From NCBI GenBank assembly GCA_049644285.1, contig JBARRP010000305.1, positions 1 through 64,000 of the forward strand: DNA of 64,000 bases, given 5' to 3'. A program made the translations under genes and the position numbers. Under the pieces are notes generated by a model, which had not been told where the DNA came from, searched no databases, and saw only the letters and a program-made list of their open reading frames with translations. Positions 16,677-24,502 of this stretch are shown here, piece after piece; the stretch's first letter is position 1; the number at the start of each line of letters is the position of its first letter. Source of the DNA: CAVRXT01 sp049644285. Its GTDB lineage: Bacteria; Acidobacteriota; Terriglobia; Acidiferrales; UBA7541.

Positions 16677-19600
16677 TTAGAATTCCAAGCGGGCCTCGAA
16701 TGCGATCATGCGGGGAGTGCTATCGCCGCCAAGACCGACGCCGAGCAGGCCGGTTGGCGGAGAGGTGGTGTAAGTGAGTGCACCAAACCCAGTCTGGGTA
16801 GAAGGCTTTCCCGGAATGCCGGCCAGCACCATGCTTGGAAGGCCAAAATTCGGATGGTTGAGGACATTAAAGAATTGAGTCTCGAACCGCAGCTTGACAC
16901 GGTCGGTCACGGGGAACCATTTCGTCAGGTAGAAGTCGCTCCAGAAGAAATCCGGACCGCGCAGGGCGTTGCGGCCGAGATTTCCGAATTGGCAGGTTTG
17001 CGGAGTGTTGCCACCGAAGCAGGCGCCAGAGCTCGGGTCGACGGTCGACACAAAAGCATTCGGATTGAGCCACTGAAGGGTGCCGGGCTGCGTCACGCCC
17101 GAAATGGGATGGTGTTCGTAGAGCGGGACGCCGGGAACGACACTGGCGAACTGTGGGCCACTGCCCTGAGCAATACCGTTTCCGTTTGCTGAATAGGGGG
17201 TGCTCAGGACGGAGAACGGAATTCCACTATGCCAAAAGACGGTTCCCGACACCTGCCAGCCGTTGAGCGCGTAACCTAGGCCACGGCTGCGTACTTTGAT
17301 CGGCAACGCATAGACATATTCGGCATTGAGATTGTGCCGGATGTCGTAGTCGCAGGGTCCGTAATCCCGCGCAAGCTGCCCCGGCAGAGGGGAAAGGATC
17401 GCGCCGGCGGCGAATTGCAGGAATCCGCCGTTTGAGACTGTGTCCATGCAGCGGCTAAACGTGTAGTTGAGTTGTCCCTGCAGACCATGCCCCAGACGCT
17501 TCGCAGCCGTTAGTTGGAGGCCGTTGTAGTGACTGTTCGCGCCGGTGGAAAACTGCGTCACCGCGCCAAACCTCGAATCTATCGGCCGCTTGTAAGGAAA
17601 CGGCGCAAAACATCCTTGGCACACCGTTTGATAGCCGTTCACTTGAGTGAGATACGGCTGGTTGACCGCACGGGTACCCACGTATTGCGCGCGCATGCTT
17701 CCGGTAGTCCCAAACTGATGTTCTATGCCAAAACTCCACTCGATGAAGTAGGGCGCGTGGAGTGTTCCGCTTGGGACGGCGGTAATAGCGACGGGTGGGA
17801 GACAAGCGGCAGGGTTTGCTCGTGGGGATGCGCATGAGAGTTCACCACGTGTAAGTCCCGAACTGAAAGTCTGGTTCGCCGCGAGGGTTGCGTCAACGGC
17901 ACTGCCAGGCACGCCCGGCGCGATGGCCGTCCCGCCCACGGCGCCGAGGAGACCACCCTGAAAGCCTTTGACGTAGGGCGGGTTGACGCCGATGATGTCG
18001 GCGACACTACCCGGCAGAATATCGCTGAAAAGTCCGAAACCGGCGCGCAGGACGGAATTGGGCCCAAACTGCCAGGCGATAGCGGTTCGCGGCTGCCAAA
18101 TTGCGAGCGGTGTAGAGGAGAAGAGATTGCTGAGCTGGATTTGAATGGCGGCGTTCAGCGGCTGATCGACGCCATGAGAGATCGAATTGAAAGAGTCGTG
18201 CAGACGGGCGACCTCCTTATGCGGATTGAGCGGATTCGAATTGAACGTATCGCGGATGCCGAATGTCCAAGTAAGCTTCGGAGTCACCTTCCAGGTATCT
18301 TGCGCGTAGAGATCCAGATTGAGGAATCGGAAGGGTTCGTTCGCGGTCAGCGGGAAATTTTTCGTTGCGGTAGACGCAACTCCATAGATGAACTGCGGCA
18401 AAGTGGCGTAGGTAACGGTGGGAACTGTTCCTTGGCCGAAATCGTAGTCGTTCAGGCGCAAAACTCTGGTGTTCGTTCCAAACCTCAGTTCGTGAGCGCC
18501 ATAGCTCCAAGCGAGATTGTCATTGATGAAGAAGCGAGAAGCGCGCCTTCCTTGGACCCAGGTGTTGTCGAGCCCTCCGATTGTAGTGAAGGGTGCATTC
18601 GCACCGATGCCTTGTAACACAATCGGGAATGCGGCGAGCGTCCTCTGAAAATCACTGGGACCGAACAGGCTTTCATACCAGGAAAATGCCGGATTGAAAT
18701 AGTTCACAAGGTTCTGTGAGAAGACATGGGTGTAACCCGCCGCAAATGAGTAGAGCGGCTGAGGGGAGACCGCGTCGAACCGAGAGTTGATAGGATCTGT
18801 GTAGGCAGCTTGCACGCCGGTATCGGCCTGAAAGCGATACCAGGCGGTGTTTTTCTCGTTGATGTTGTAGTCGATGCGAACCGTCTGCACCTGTTCGTGG
18901 TCATCGCTGGAGTGTGAAACGCTTTGCCGATTCGCACAGCCGTTTCCATGAGGCGGGTTGCCTGTTGCCGGAGCACCGTCTGAATTGAAAGGACATCCGA
19001 GTATTGCGAGAGCCGTTCCGCTTGTATTCCCGTAGAGTGAAAACATCTTCTGATAGAACGGCACTAATTGAGGTGCCGCCGGATAGCTCGATCCGGCTAC
19101 TGAGTCCGTTCCACCGAGCGGGAGCTGCTGTAAGACATACTTTTGGAATGAAGCGGTGGGAACGGTTGCGGGCGTGACGATGGGCAGCGCAATCCGAACC
19201 CATTCGGTATCAAAGAAGAAAAACAGCTTGTCGTGGGCGATCGGCCCGCCCAAACTGCCTCCGAAATGATTCACGGTCGAGCGTGGTTTATGATTCCCGG
19301 GTGTCGCATTCGTGAAATAGTCCGCTGAATTCAGGATCGAGCCGTTCCACAGCTCGTAGAGATTCCCGTGAAACTCATTGGCGCCGGACTTGGTGACGTA
19401 GTTGACCTGGGATGCTCCGTAGCGGCCTTGATCGGCCGAATAGGAAAGGACGTTGACGGTCACCTCGGAAATTGAATTGAGCCCCAGCACAAGATTGGTC
19501 GAGAGGCCGCTGTTGAGATTGGTGAGCGGGTCGTTGGTTTCGAGGCCGTCTACGATATATCCATTTGAAAGTGCCGGAAGCCCGTTGAACTGTACGTTGC

Positions 19601-20147
19601 CATACCCATTTGTGCCACCAACGAAATCATTACCGCTGCCGGCCGTATTGATCAGGGCGCCCGGGGCGAACTGCAGCGGGTGTGTTAAATCACCGCCTGG
19701 ATTTGGAAGATCTTCCAGGGCCGGCGCATTCAAAGTGGTCGATGTATTCGCATTTTCGGGGTTGATCAGTGGAGCTCCGCCGCTTACTTCAACCGTCTGC
19801 CCGAGTTGAGCCACCTTGAGCGTGAAATCGACTGTCTGCCTCTGGCCCAGACTCGCGACCACATTGTCATGCTGCTGCGGCTCGAAGCCTTGTGCTTCCA
19901 CTTTGACGGAGTATGTACCAGGCTTGAGCTGCGGGAAATTGAACCGGCCAGTATCATCGGTTTTGGCGCTGCGCGTCAGACCGGTCCCTCGGTCGGCGAT
20001 CGTCACCGAGGCACTTGGCACAGCCGCGCCGCTCGAGTCGGTGACTTGGCCAACGATCGCGCTGGTGGTTTCACCCTGTGGGGATGCCTCTGCTGGAAAA
20101 AGAAAAGTGGCAGAGAGAAGAAGGGTCAAGTGGATTATGCGGGCCAT
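16677..20147 (-). CDS. Oar-like TonB-dependent receptor
   Basis: A very large (1156-residue) outer-membrane protein with signal peptide (RIIHLTLLLSATFLFPAEA), an N-terminal carboxypeptidase-regulatory-like domain (IVGQVTDSSGAAVPSASVTI, GRFNFPQLKPGTYSVKVEA), a plug (about 130-240, with YIVDGLETND and NYVTKSGANEFHGNLYEL) and a long barrel ending in Phe (FEARLEF), as required for outer-membrane insertion. This is the form that is greatly expanded in Acidobacteriota; ligands are usually unknown and may be glycans or peptides. Its position next to pqq could hint at cofactor or substrate uptake, but that is speculative. The start at 20147 gives the best signal peptide. A palindromic operator overlaps its likely promoter. 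Confidence 0.9.
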   Translation of the reverse strand: MARIIHLTLLLSATFLFPAEASPQGETTSAIVGQVTDSSGAAVPSASVTIADRGTGLTRSAKTDDTGRFNFPQLKPGTYSVKVEAQGFEPQQHDNVVASLGQRQTVDFTLKVAQLGQTVEVSGGAPLINPENANTSTTLNAPALEDLPNPGGDLTHPLQFAPGALINTAGSGNDFVGGTNGYGNVQFNGLPALSNGYIVDGLETNDPLTNLNSGLSTNLVLGLNSISEVTVNVLSYSADQGRYGASQVNYVTKSGANEFHGNLYELWNGSILNSADYFTNATPGNHKPRSTVNHFGGSLGGPIAHDKLFFFFDTEWVRIALPIVTPATVPTASFQKYVLQQLPLGGTDSVAGSSYPAAPQLVPFYQKMFSLYGNTSGTALAILGCPFNSDGAPATGNPPHGNGCANRQSVSHSSDDHEQVQTVRIDYNINEKNTAWYRFQADTGVQAAYTDPINSRFDAVSPQPLYSFAAGYTHVFSQNLVNYFNPAFSWYESLFGPSDFQRTLAAFPIVLQGIGANAPFTTIGGLDNTWVQGRRASRFFINDNLAWSYGAHELRFGTNTRVLRLNDYDFGQGTVPTVTYATLPQFIYGVASTATKNFPLTANEPFRFLNLDLYAQDTWKVTPKLTWTFGIRDTFNSNPLNPHKEVARLHDSFNSISHGVDQPLNAAIQIQLSNLFSSTPLAIWQPRTAIAWQFGPNSVLRAGFGLFSDILPGSVADIIGVNPPYVKGFQGGLLGAVGGTAIAPGVPGSAVDATLAANQTFSSGLTRGELSCASPRANPAACLPPVAITAVPSGTLHAPYFIEWSFGIEHQFGTTGSMRAQYVGTRAVNQPYLTQVNGYQTVCQGCFAPFPYKRPIDSRFGAVTQFSTGANSHYNGLQLTAAKRLGHGLQGQLNYTFSRCMDTVSNGGFLQFAAGAILSPLPGQLARDYGPCDYDIRHNLNAEYVYALPIKVRSRGLGYALNGWQVSGTVFWHSGIPFSVLSTPYSANGNGIAQGSGPQFASVVPGVPLYEHHPISGVTQPGTLQWLNPNAFVSTVDPSSGACFGGNTPQTCQFGNLGRNALRGPDFFWSDFYLTKWFPVTDRVKLRFETQFFNVLNHPNFGLPSMVLAGIPGKPSTQTGFGALTYTTSPPTGLLGVGLGGDSTPRMIAFEARLEF

Positions 20148-20240
20148 TGCCCGAAACCTTGCAGCAGTCAGATCGCGTGGCTTTGAACCAGTTTGTCCCA
20201 AAGGAGTGATCGCCGTCGTCCCTCCACCGGCGAGCTTTCA

Positions 20241-20269
20241 TATTAACCTAAGTTAATTCCGAAAGTAAA
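20241..20269 (-). promoter_or_regulatory. Likely receptor promoter overlapping a palindromic operator
   Basis: On the minus strand a -35-like TTTACT (20264-20269) and a -10-like TTAATA (20241-20246) are 17 bp apart, about 95 bp upstream of the receptor start. Inside lies a perfect 16-bp inverted repeat, ATTAAC-CTAA-GTTAAT (20242-20257), very AT-rich for this genome. The overlap of palindrome and promoter suggests repressor control; the regulator is not identifiable here. Confidence 0.5.
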
Positions 20270-20370
20270 TTGGAGTATACAAAGACAAGCTTAAGAGCCG
20301 AGAAGCGGAAGTCTTTAGAGTTGGAGCACGGCGTGGTTCAGGCGGGCAAACTCAGCGATCCCAAACAAAT

Positions 20371-21477
20371 TCAGGCGGGATTGGGGCGATAAATCCATTC
20401 GGGGGGTTCGATGCGGACGACGCCAGCGTCACCCCGACCGGAATTCACGCGTTCGACAACGGTTGTGACCAAGTGGTGAGTGGGGGCGAGGGAGCAAGTT
20501 GGGTCGGTCACGGTGGCATCGCCTGCCAGCATGAAAGCCTGGCAGCGGCATCCACCGAAATCCTGGGTGCGGCGGTCGCAGCTACGGCAGGGTTCCGGCA
20601 TCCAATCCTCGCCGCGGAATTTGCAGAAGGCCGGCGATTCCTCCCAAATCCATCGCAGGGGACGGCCGGTAACTTTTTCAAATTTCATGCCAGGGATTAC
20701 CCCGGCGGCATGGCACGGCAGCGCTTCCCCGGCCGGATTGAGCAGCATCAGCTTGCGTCCCCAGCCGCCCATGCAGGCCTTGGGATATTTTCCGTAATAG
20801 TCAGGGACAACGAATTCGAGTCGCATTTTGCCTTTGAGACGTTCTCGCGCTGCCTCGACAAGCTCGACCGAGCGATCGAGTTGCTCGCGGGTGGGCAATA
20901 GCGCCTCGCGGTTGGCAAACGCCCAACCGTAATACTGCACGTGCGCGACTTCCAAGCGGCCGGCGCCAAGCTCCTCGGCCACGGCGATGATTTCTTCGAG
21001 ATGATCCAGATTTTGGCGGTGAACGACGACGTTGATGGTGAAGGCCACGCGACGTTTGCGAATCTGCTGCGCCAGAGCCAACTTCAGCGCGTGGGACTTG
21101 GCACCGGAAATTTCGTTGGCTGACTCCTCGCGCGAGTCCTGAAAGCTCAACTGGATGTGATCGAGTCCCGCGCGGACGAGTTCATCGAGGCGCGCTTCAG
21201 CGAGGCCAATGCCTGAGGTTATGAGATTGACGTAGAGCTTCGACTTTCGCGCGGCGGCAATGAGCTCGGTGAGATCGGCGCGGGCAAGCGGCTCGCCGCC
21301 GGTGAAATCCACTTGCAGCGCTCCCATTTCGGCAGCCTGCTCGAGAACGCTCTCCCAGGTTTGCGTGGGCAGTTCTTCGCTGCGCGAGCTCATTTGCTGT
21401 GGATTCGAGCAATAGACGCAATGCAACGGACAGCGGTGCGTAATTTCCGCAACGAGAGCCAGGAGCGGAGGCGTCAT
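20371..21477 (-). CDS. pqqE: PqqA peptide cyclase PqqE
   Basis: PqqE is the radical-SAM enzyme that joins Glu and Tyr side chains of the PqqA precursor, the first step in pyrroloquinoline quinone synthesis. The 368-residue protein has the SAM cluster motif CPLHCVYC (C16, C20, C23), TGGEPLARAD, and a Cys-rich SPASM domain (PKACMGGWGRKLM, LPCHAA, FCKF, EPCRSCDRR, GGCRCQAF) for auxiliary clusters. Its start overlaps the pqqD stop by 4 bases (ATGA), showing translational coupling. The last 99 bp are duplicated beyond the receptor gene. Confidence 0.97.
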   Translation of the reverse strand: MTPPLLALVAEITHRCPLHCVYCSNPQQMSSRSEELPTQTWESVLEQAAEMGALQVDFTGGEPLARADLTELIAAARKSKLYVNLITSGIGLAEARLDELVRAGLDHIQLSFQDSREESANEISGAKSHALKLALAQQIRKRRVAFTINVVVHRQNLDHLEEIIAVAEELGAGRLEVAHVQYYGWAFANREALLPTREQLDRSVELVEAARERLKGKMRLEFVVPDYYGKYPKACMGGWGRKLMLLNPAGEALPCHAAGVIPGMKFEKVTGRPLRWIWEESPAFCKFRGEDWMPEPCRSCDRRTQDFGGCRCQAFMLAGDATVTDPTCSLAPTHHLVTTVVERVNSGRGDAGVVRIEPPEWIYRPNPA

Positions 21478-21755
21478 TCGAAATCCACTGCGCGCTTTTC
21501 GTGGAGCGTCTCGAGGAAACGAAGCGTGTCCTCTTCGATGCGGCGCGCGTCCGCGGAGGGAAACGCGGTCTCGAGCTCTTTGAGAATTTCCGAGACGGTC
21601 CGCGCGCCATCGCACGATTCGATGATTTTGAGTCCGGGCCCGTTCAAGCGCAGCGCACCTTCCGGCATCAGCAGCGTTGCTTCCTGGCCGCTTGCTTCGC
21701 TCAGCCGGCAGCCGCGTGCGAGGCGCGGCTTTTGAGAAGCTGCCGGGCGCGTCAT
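21474..21755 (-). CDS. pqqD: PQQ biosynthesis peptide chaperone PqqD
   Basis: A 93-residue RiPP-recognition protein that binds the PqqA peptide and presents it to PqqE. The sequence shows the PqqD core (RLARGCRLSE, LLMPEGALRLNGPGLKIIE, TVSEILKELE) and the C-terminal helix with FLETLHEKRAVDFE. Length is normal and it overlaps both neighbours by 4 bases (pqqC upstream, pqqE downstream). The reading frame extends far upstream inside pqqC, but the ATG at 21755 is the only start consistent with the family. Confidence 0.95.
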   Translation of the reverse strand: MTRPAASQKPRLARGCRLSEASGQEATLLMPEGALRLNGPGLKIIESCDGARTVSEILKELETAFPSADARRIEEDTLRFLETLHEKRAVDFE

Positions 21756-22534
21756 TTCTTTTCCTTGGGATGCGGGTGATCCTCGGGCCGGAAAGCGCCG
21801 GGAGGCGGCCACCCCGGCTCGACATAGGCGAAATAGAGCGCGTCGAGCTGGGCCCAGAGAATGTCGCACTTGGCGCGGAGGGCATCGCAGGCAAGTTCCT
21901 GTTCTTCGCGAGTGCGGGCATGACGCGTGACCCAATCGAGCGCGAACGCCGCGTCGGTGGGAGCTTGCGCGAGGCGCCCTTCGAAATACGCGAGGCCGTT
22001 CGAGAGCCACGGATAGTGTTTCCGCAGCGCGTCCATGCGCAGAACAATCAGCGAGCGCGAGAATAATTCCGTGAGCGACGACGCCACCGCCTCGAGCATT
22101 GATTTCCTGGAGACGAGTTGGACGTAGGCGTCGACGGCGTAACGCACCGCCGGAAGCACGCCTTCGCCACGGATGGCTTGCTCGCGCGAGAGACCCGTCA
22201 CTTCGACCAGCCGCAACCACTTCTCGATTCCGCCCGGGCGACCATTTTCGCCGTCATGGTCCACGATGCGTTGGCGCCACACGCGACGAAATTCCGAATC
22301 GCCGGTGCGCGCGAGAATCGCCGCGTCTTTCACCGGGATCTGGCTCTGGTAGTAGTAGCGATTGAGCGCCCAGGCTTGCAATTGCCCTCGGGTGAGTTTC
22401 CCTTCGTGCATCAGGAGATGAAAGGGATGGCGATGGTGATAGCGCTCTTCGCCGATCTTATGCAGGCGGGCGGTGAATTCGGCGTCAGCGAGCTTGACCG
22501 AGTTTGCCGCAACGCTCACAGCGCAATCTCCCAA
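21752..22534 (-). CDS. pqqC: Pyrroloquinoline-quinone synthase PqqC
   Basis: PqqC is the cofactor-less oxidase that catalyses the final ring closure and eight-electron oxidation to PQQ. The 260-residue protein carries the conserved YHHRHPFHLLMHEGKLTRGQ block near the N-terminus, NRYYYQSQIPVKDAAILAR, and WLSNGLAYFEGRL, all hallmark regions lining the active site. The start overlaps the end of pqqB by 19 bases, and its stop overlaps pqqD by 4, so pqqBCDE is a tightly coupled unit. Confidence 0.97.
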   Translation of the reverse strand: MGDCAVSVAANSVKLADAEFTARLHKIGEERYHHRHPFHLLMHEGKLTRGQLQAWALNRYYYQSQIPVKDAAILARTGDSEFRRVWRQRIVDHDGENGRPGGIEKWLRLVEVTGLSREQAIRGEGVLPAVRYAVDAYVQLVSRKSMLEAVASSLTELFSRSLIVLRMDALRKHYPWLSNGLAYFEGRLAQAPTDAAFALDWVTRHARTREEQELACDALRAKCDILWAQLDALYFAYVEPGWPPPGAFRPEDHPHPKEKK

Positions 22535-23445
22535 CCATCTTCGGCCACTTCCCAGCCGGCCGCAACCACTTCGCGGCGCTCGGCGCTTTCTTCATCGAGG
22601 ATGGGGTTTGTGTTGTTCACGTGAATGAAAATCCTTCGCGGGCGTTTCAGAGGGGCAAGCCGCGCGAGGCTGCCCTTCGGTCCTGAGATCGGCATATGAC
22701 CCATCTCGCTGGCGGTTCGCCCGCTGCCACAAACGCGAACAAGCTCATCGCCCGACCAAAAGGTTCCATCGAAAAGCAAGACGTCGCACGCGTCGAGACG
22801 AGCCAGCAAAGGATCGTCGACTCCGGCCACGCCGGGCGCGTATATCAGTTGTTTCCCCGCCGGCGCGCTTAGGCTCAATCCGAGGACGGCTTCATCGGCC
22901 GCTGACTTATTCCGCCGGTCCGAGCCAGCGTAAGCAGGCAACTCGCCCGGAAGCGCGAACGGTTCGCAACAAATCGCGGCCGTGGAAGCGCCATCCGGCT
23001 CGAGCTTGAAACTCTGGCCGGGACGGATTCGTTGCCACGAAGCCTGGTCGGGCGCTTGCTGCAAAGCGCGAAAGATTGAATTGTCCTCGGTGAGGACGCG
23101 GGCGACGGAATCGGTCGAGTAAATTCGGAGGGGCTGAAACTCGCGCAGGTGAAGCAGGCCGGCGACGTGGTCCACATCGGCGCTCGTCAACACGACGGCG
23201 GCGATCGGCGACTCTCGGACACCCGTCTTTGGCTGGAGTTCGGGGCAGGAAAGAATTTGGAAGCGCAAATCCGGCGAGGCATTCAGAAGACACCATCGCG
23301 CGCCATTGCCGGTTAGTGCGATTTGGGATTGGGTGCGCGGCTTGCCGCGGAAAGTGCCATGCCGAATCCGACGGCAGTTGCTACACGCACAGTTCCATTG
23401 CGGGAATCCGCCCCCGGCTGCAGAGCCGAGGATTTTCACCCGCAT
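22516..23445 (-). CDS. pqqB: PQQ biosynthesis protein PqqB
   Basis: PqqB is a metallo-beta-lactamase-fold hydroxylase that acts on the excised Glu-Tyr product in PQQ synthesis. The 309-residue protein opens with VKILGSAAGGGFPQWNCAC and SNCRRIR (structural zinc cysteines) and contains the modified metal-site motif TSADVDHVAGLLHLRE and HVNNTNPILDE near the C-terminus. Length and arrangement are normal. It begins 7 nt after the pqqA stop codon, so translation of pqqA and pqqB is linked. Confidence 0.96.
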   Translation of the reverse strand: MRVKILGSAAGGGFPQWNCACSNCRRIRHGTFRGKPRTQSQIALTGNGARWCLLNASPDLRFQILSCPELQPKTGVRESPIAAVVLTSADVDHVAGLLHLREFQPLRIYSTDSVARVLTEDNSIFRALQQAPDQASWQRIRPGQSFKLEPDGASTAAICCEPFALPGELPAYAGSDRRNKSAADEAVLGLSLSAPAGKQLIYAPGVAGVDDPLLARLDACDVLLFDGTFWSGDELVRVCGSGRTASEMGHMPISGPKGSLARLAPLKRPRRIFIHVNNTNPILDEESAERREVVAAGWEVAEDGWEIAL

Positions 23446-23452
23446 GCGCTAC

Positions 23453-23530
23453 TTAGAGTTCTGCGCTGGCGTAGGAGCTGACTTCGCAGTTGAGGCTGAC
23501 TTCTTCGAAGCTAGGAGTGGTCCATTCCAT
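23453..23530 (-). CDS. pqqA: PQQ precursor peptide PqqA
   Basis: A 25-codon gene encodes the ribosomal precursor from which PQQ is made. It reads MEWTTPSFEEVS and then LNCEVSSYASAEL, so the cross-linked residues fall exactly at Glu16 and Tyr20 (E-x-x-x-Y), as in all known PqqA peptides. The start has GGGAGGA about 10 nt upstream and a well-formed promoter 35 bp further up. It is followed 7 nt later by pqqB. The gene is shorter than usual gene-finder limits. Confidence 0.95.
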   Translation of the reverse strand: MEWTTPSFEEVSLNCEVSSYASAEL

Positions 23531-23564
23531 GATGCCTGAATCCTCCCTTAGTCGGTATGGCGGA

Positions 23565-23593
23565 ATTCTACGCGGGAAGGGCGAAATTCGCAA
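23565..23593 (-). promoter_or_regulatory. Likely sigma-70 promoter of pqqABCDE
   Basis: On the minus strand TTGCGA (23588-23593) and TAGAAT (23565-23570) are separated by exactly 17 bp, matching 4/6 and 5/6 of the consensus hexamers. The expected transcript begins about 28 nt before the pqqA start codon. This indicates that pqqABCDE can be transcribed independently of the operon upstream. Confidence 0.55.
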
Positions 23594-23626
23594 CCAATTT
23601 CCGACCGACTGCGTACCTTCGGATAT

Positions 23627-23645
23627 ATGGCGTCTCTAACGCCAT
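23627..23645. repeat. Inverted repeat upstream of pqqA promoter
   Basis: A perfect 7-bp inverted repeat (ATGGCGT, spacer CTCTA, ACGCCAT) lies about 35 bp upstream of the -35 element of pqqA and about 50 bp after the end of the upstream operon. It has no T tract. It may be an operator or part of a weak terminator. Confidence 0.35.
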
Positions 23646-23698
23646 GAAACCAAGCTACTTGAAGATGCAAAAAGGGGCGTCTGTCGTTTTTCTCGAGT

Positions 23699-24502
23699 CT
23701 ACGATCGCCCGAGGGAGCGCGCGCGGCGAAGGCCGGCGCGCACACCGCGCTGCAGGATCCTGCCATAGCTTCCCGCGTTTAGGGCAGCCATGGTAGCCGC
23801 TGCAATTCCGCCGGGTGTGGCTGCCTCCCGGATCAAAGCATCGAGCGGGGTGGGGTCGCTGCGCCAAGATTCGATTGCATCGGCGAGGGCGTGAGCGGAG
23901 GCGACGAGGGCGGTCTTTCGATCGAGCCCGAGCTTCATGGCGGCGCTCGAAAGGGCGGCCAAGGCATAGTAGCCGTGGCTGGCGGAATAGACGACGGTGA
24001 ACACGTCGAACTTTTTCTCGGGGATTTCGATTACGGAGCCCGCCTTCGCGAAGAGGGTGCGAATCTCAGATTTTTCAGGTGACCGCAGGCCGCGGTCGAA
24101 AACAATCGCGGTCAGACCGTGTCCGGTGCGGCACGCGGGGCTGGGCATCGCGCGCGCCCATTTCACGTTGGGTCCGAGCGAGCGGCGCAATTTGGCGAGC
24201 GCAATCCCCGCGGCCAGACTGACCGCAAGCATCGGCCGATTTATTTGGCCGATGCTTTGGAGCAATTGATTCATCGAAGCGGGGCGGACCGCGATGATCA
24301 GCATGCGGGCGCTTGCCACCGCGCGATGCAGGTTTGGCTCGATGTGGATGCTGAAACGACGGCGCAGCTTGCGCATTTTTTCCGGATGGCGGTCGTGCGC
24401 CACGAGAGGTGTCTTCAAGCCATGGCATCGCAACCCAGCGATCAGCGCGGAGGTGATGCGACCGCCGCCGAGGAAGACAATGTTCTTCGCGGGCGGCTTC
24501 AC
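23699..24502 (-). CDS. Divergent ProC-like imine reductase
   Basis: A 267-residue protein related to pyrroline-5-carboxylate reductase. It has the N-terminal Rossmann motif IVFLGGGRITSALIAGL, the middle motif LIIAVRPASM and VSLAAGIALAKLRRSLG, and a C-terminal dimerisation region ending REAATPGGIAAATMAAL. Two signatures of true ProC are altered: SGSGPAY is SASHGYY, and SPGGTT is TPGGIA (the substrate-binding Thr pair is lost). It may therefore reduce another imine. The GTG start at 24502 overlaps the aminotransferase stop (GTGA), which shows translational coupling; the frame upstream of it lies inside the aminotransferase and is not used. Confidence 0.75.
   Translation of the reverse strand: MKPPAKNIVFLGGGRITSALIAGLRCHGLKTPLVAHDRHPEKMRKLRRRFSIHIEPNLHRAVASARMLIIAVRPASMNQLLQSIGQINRPMLAVSLAAGIALAKLRRSLGPNVKWARAMPSPACRTGHGLTAIVFDRGLRSPEKSEIRTLFAKAGSVIEIPEKKFDVFTVVYSASHGYYALAALSSAAMKLGLDRKTALVASAHALADAIESWRSDPTPLDALIREAATPGGIAAATMAALNAGSYGRILQRGVRAGLRRARSLGRS

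Noticed and set aside
16544..20469. Direct repeats around the receptor as integration (att) sites
   Set aside because: No integrase or recombinase is nearby and the repeat is a pqqE coding tail with 14 mismatches, so a duplication is the simpler reading.
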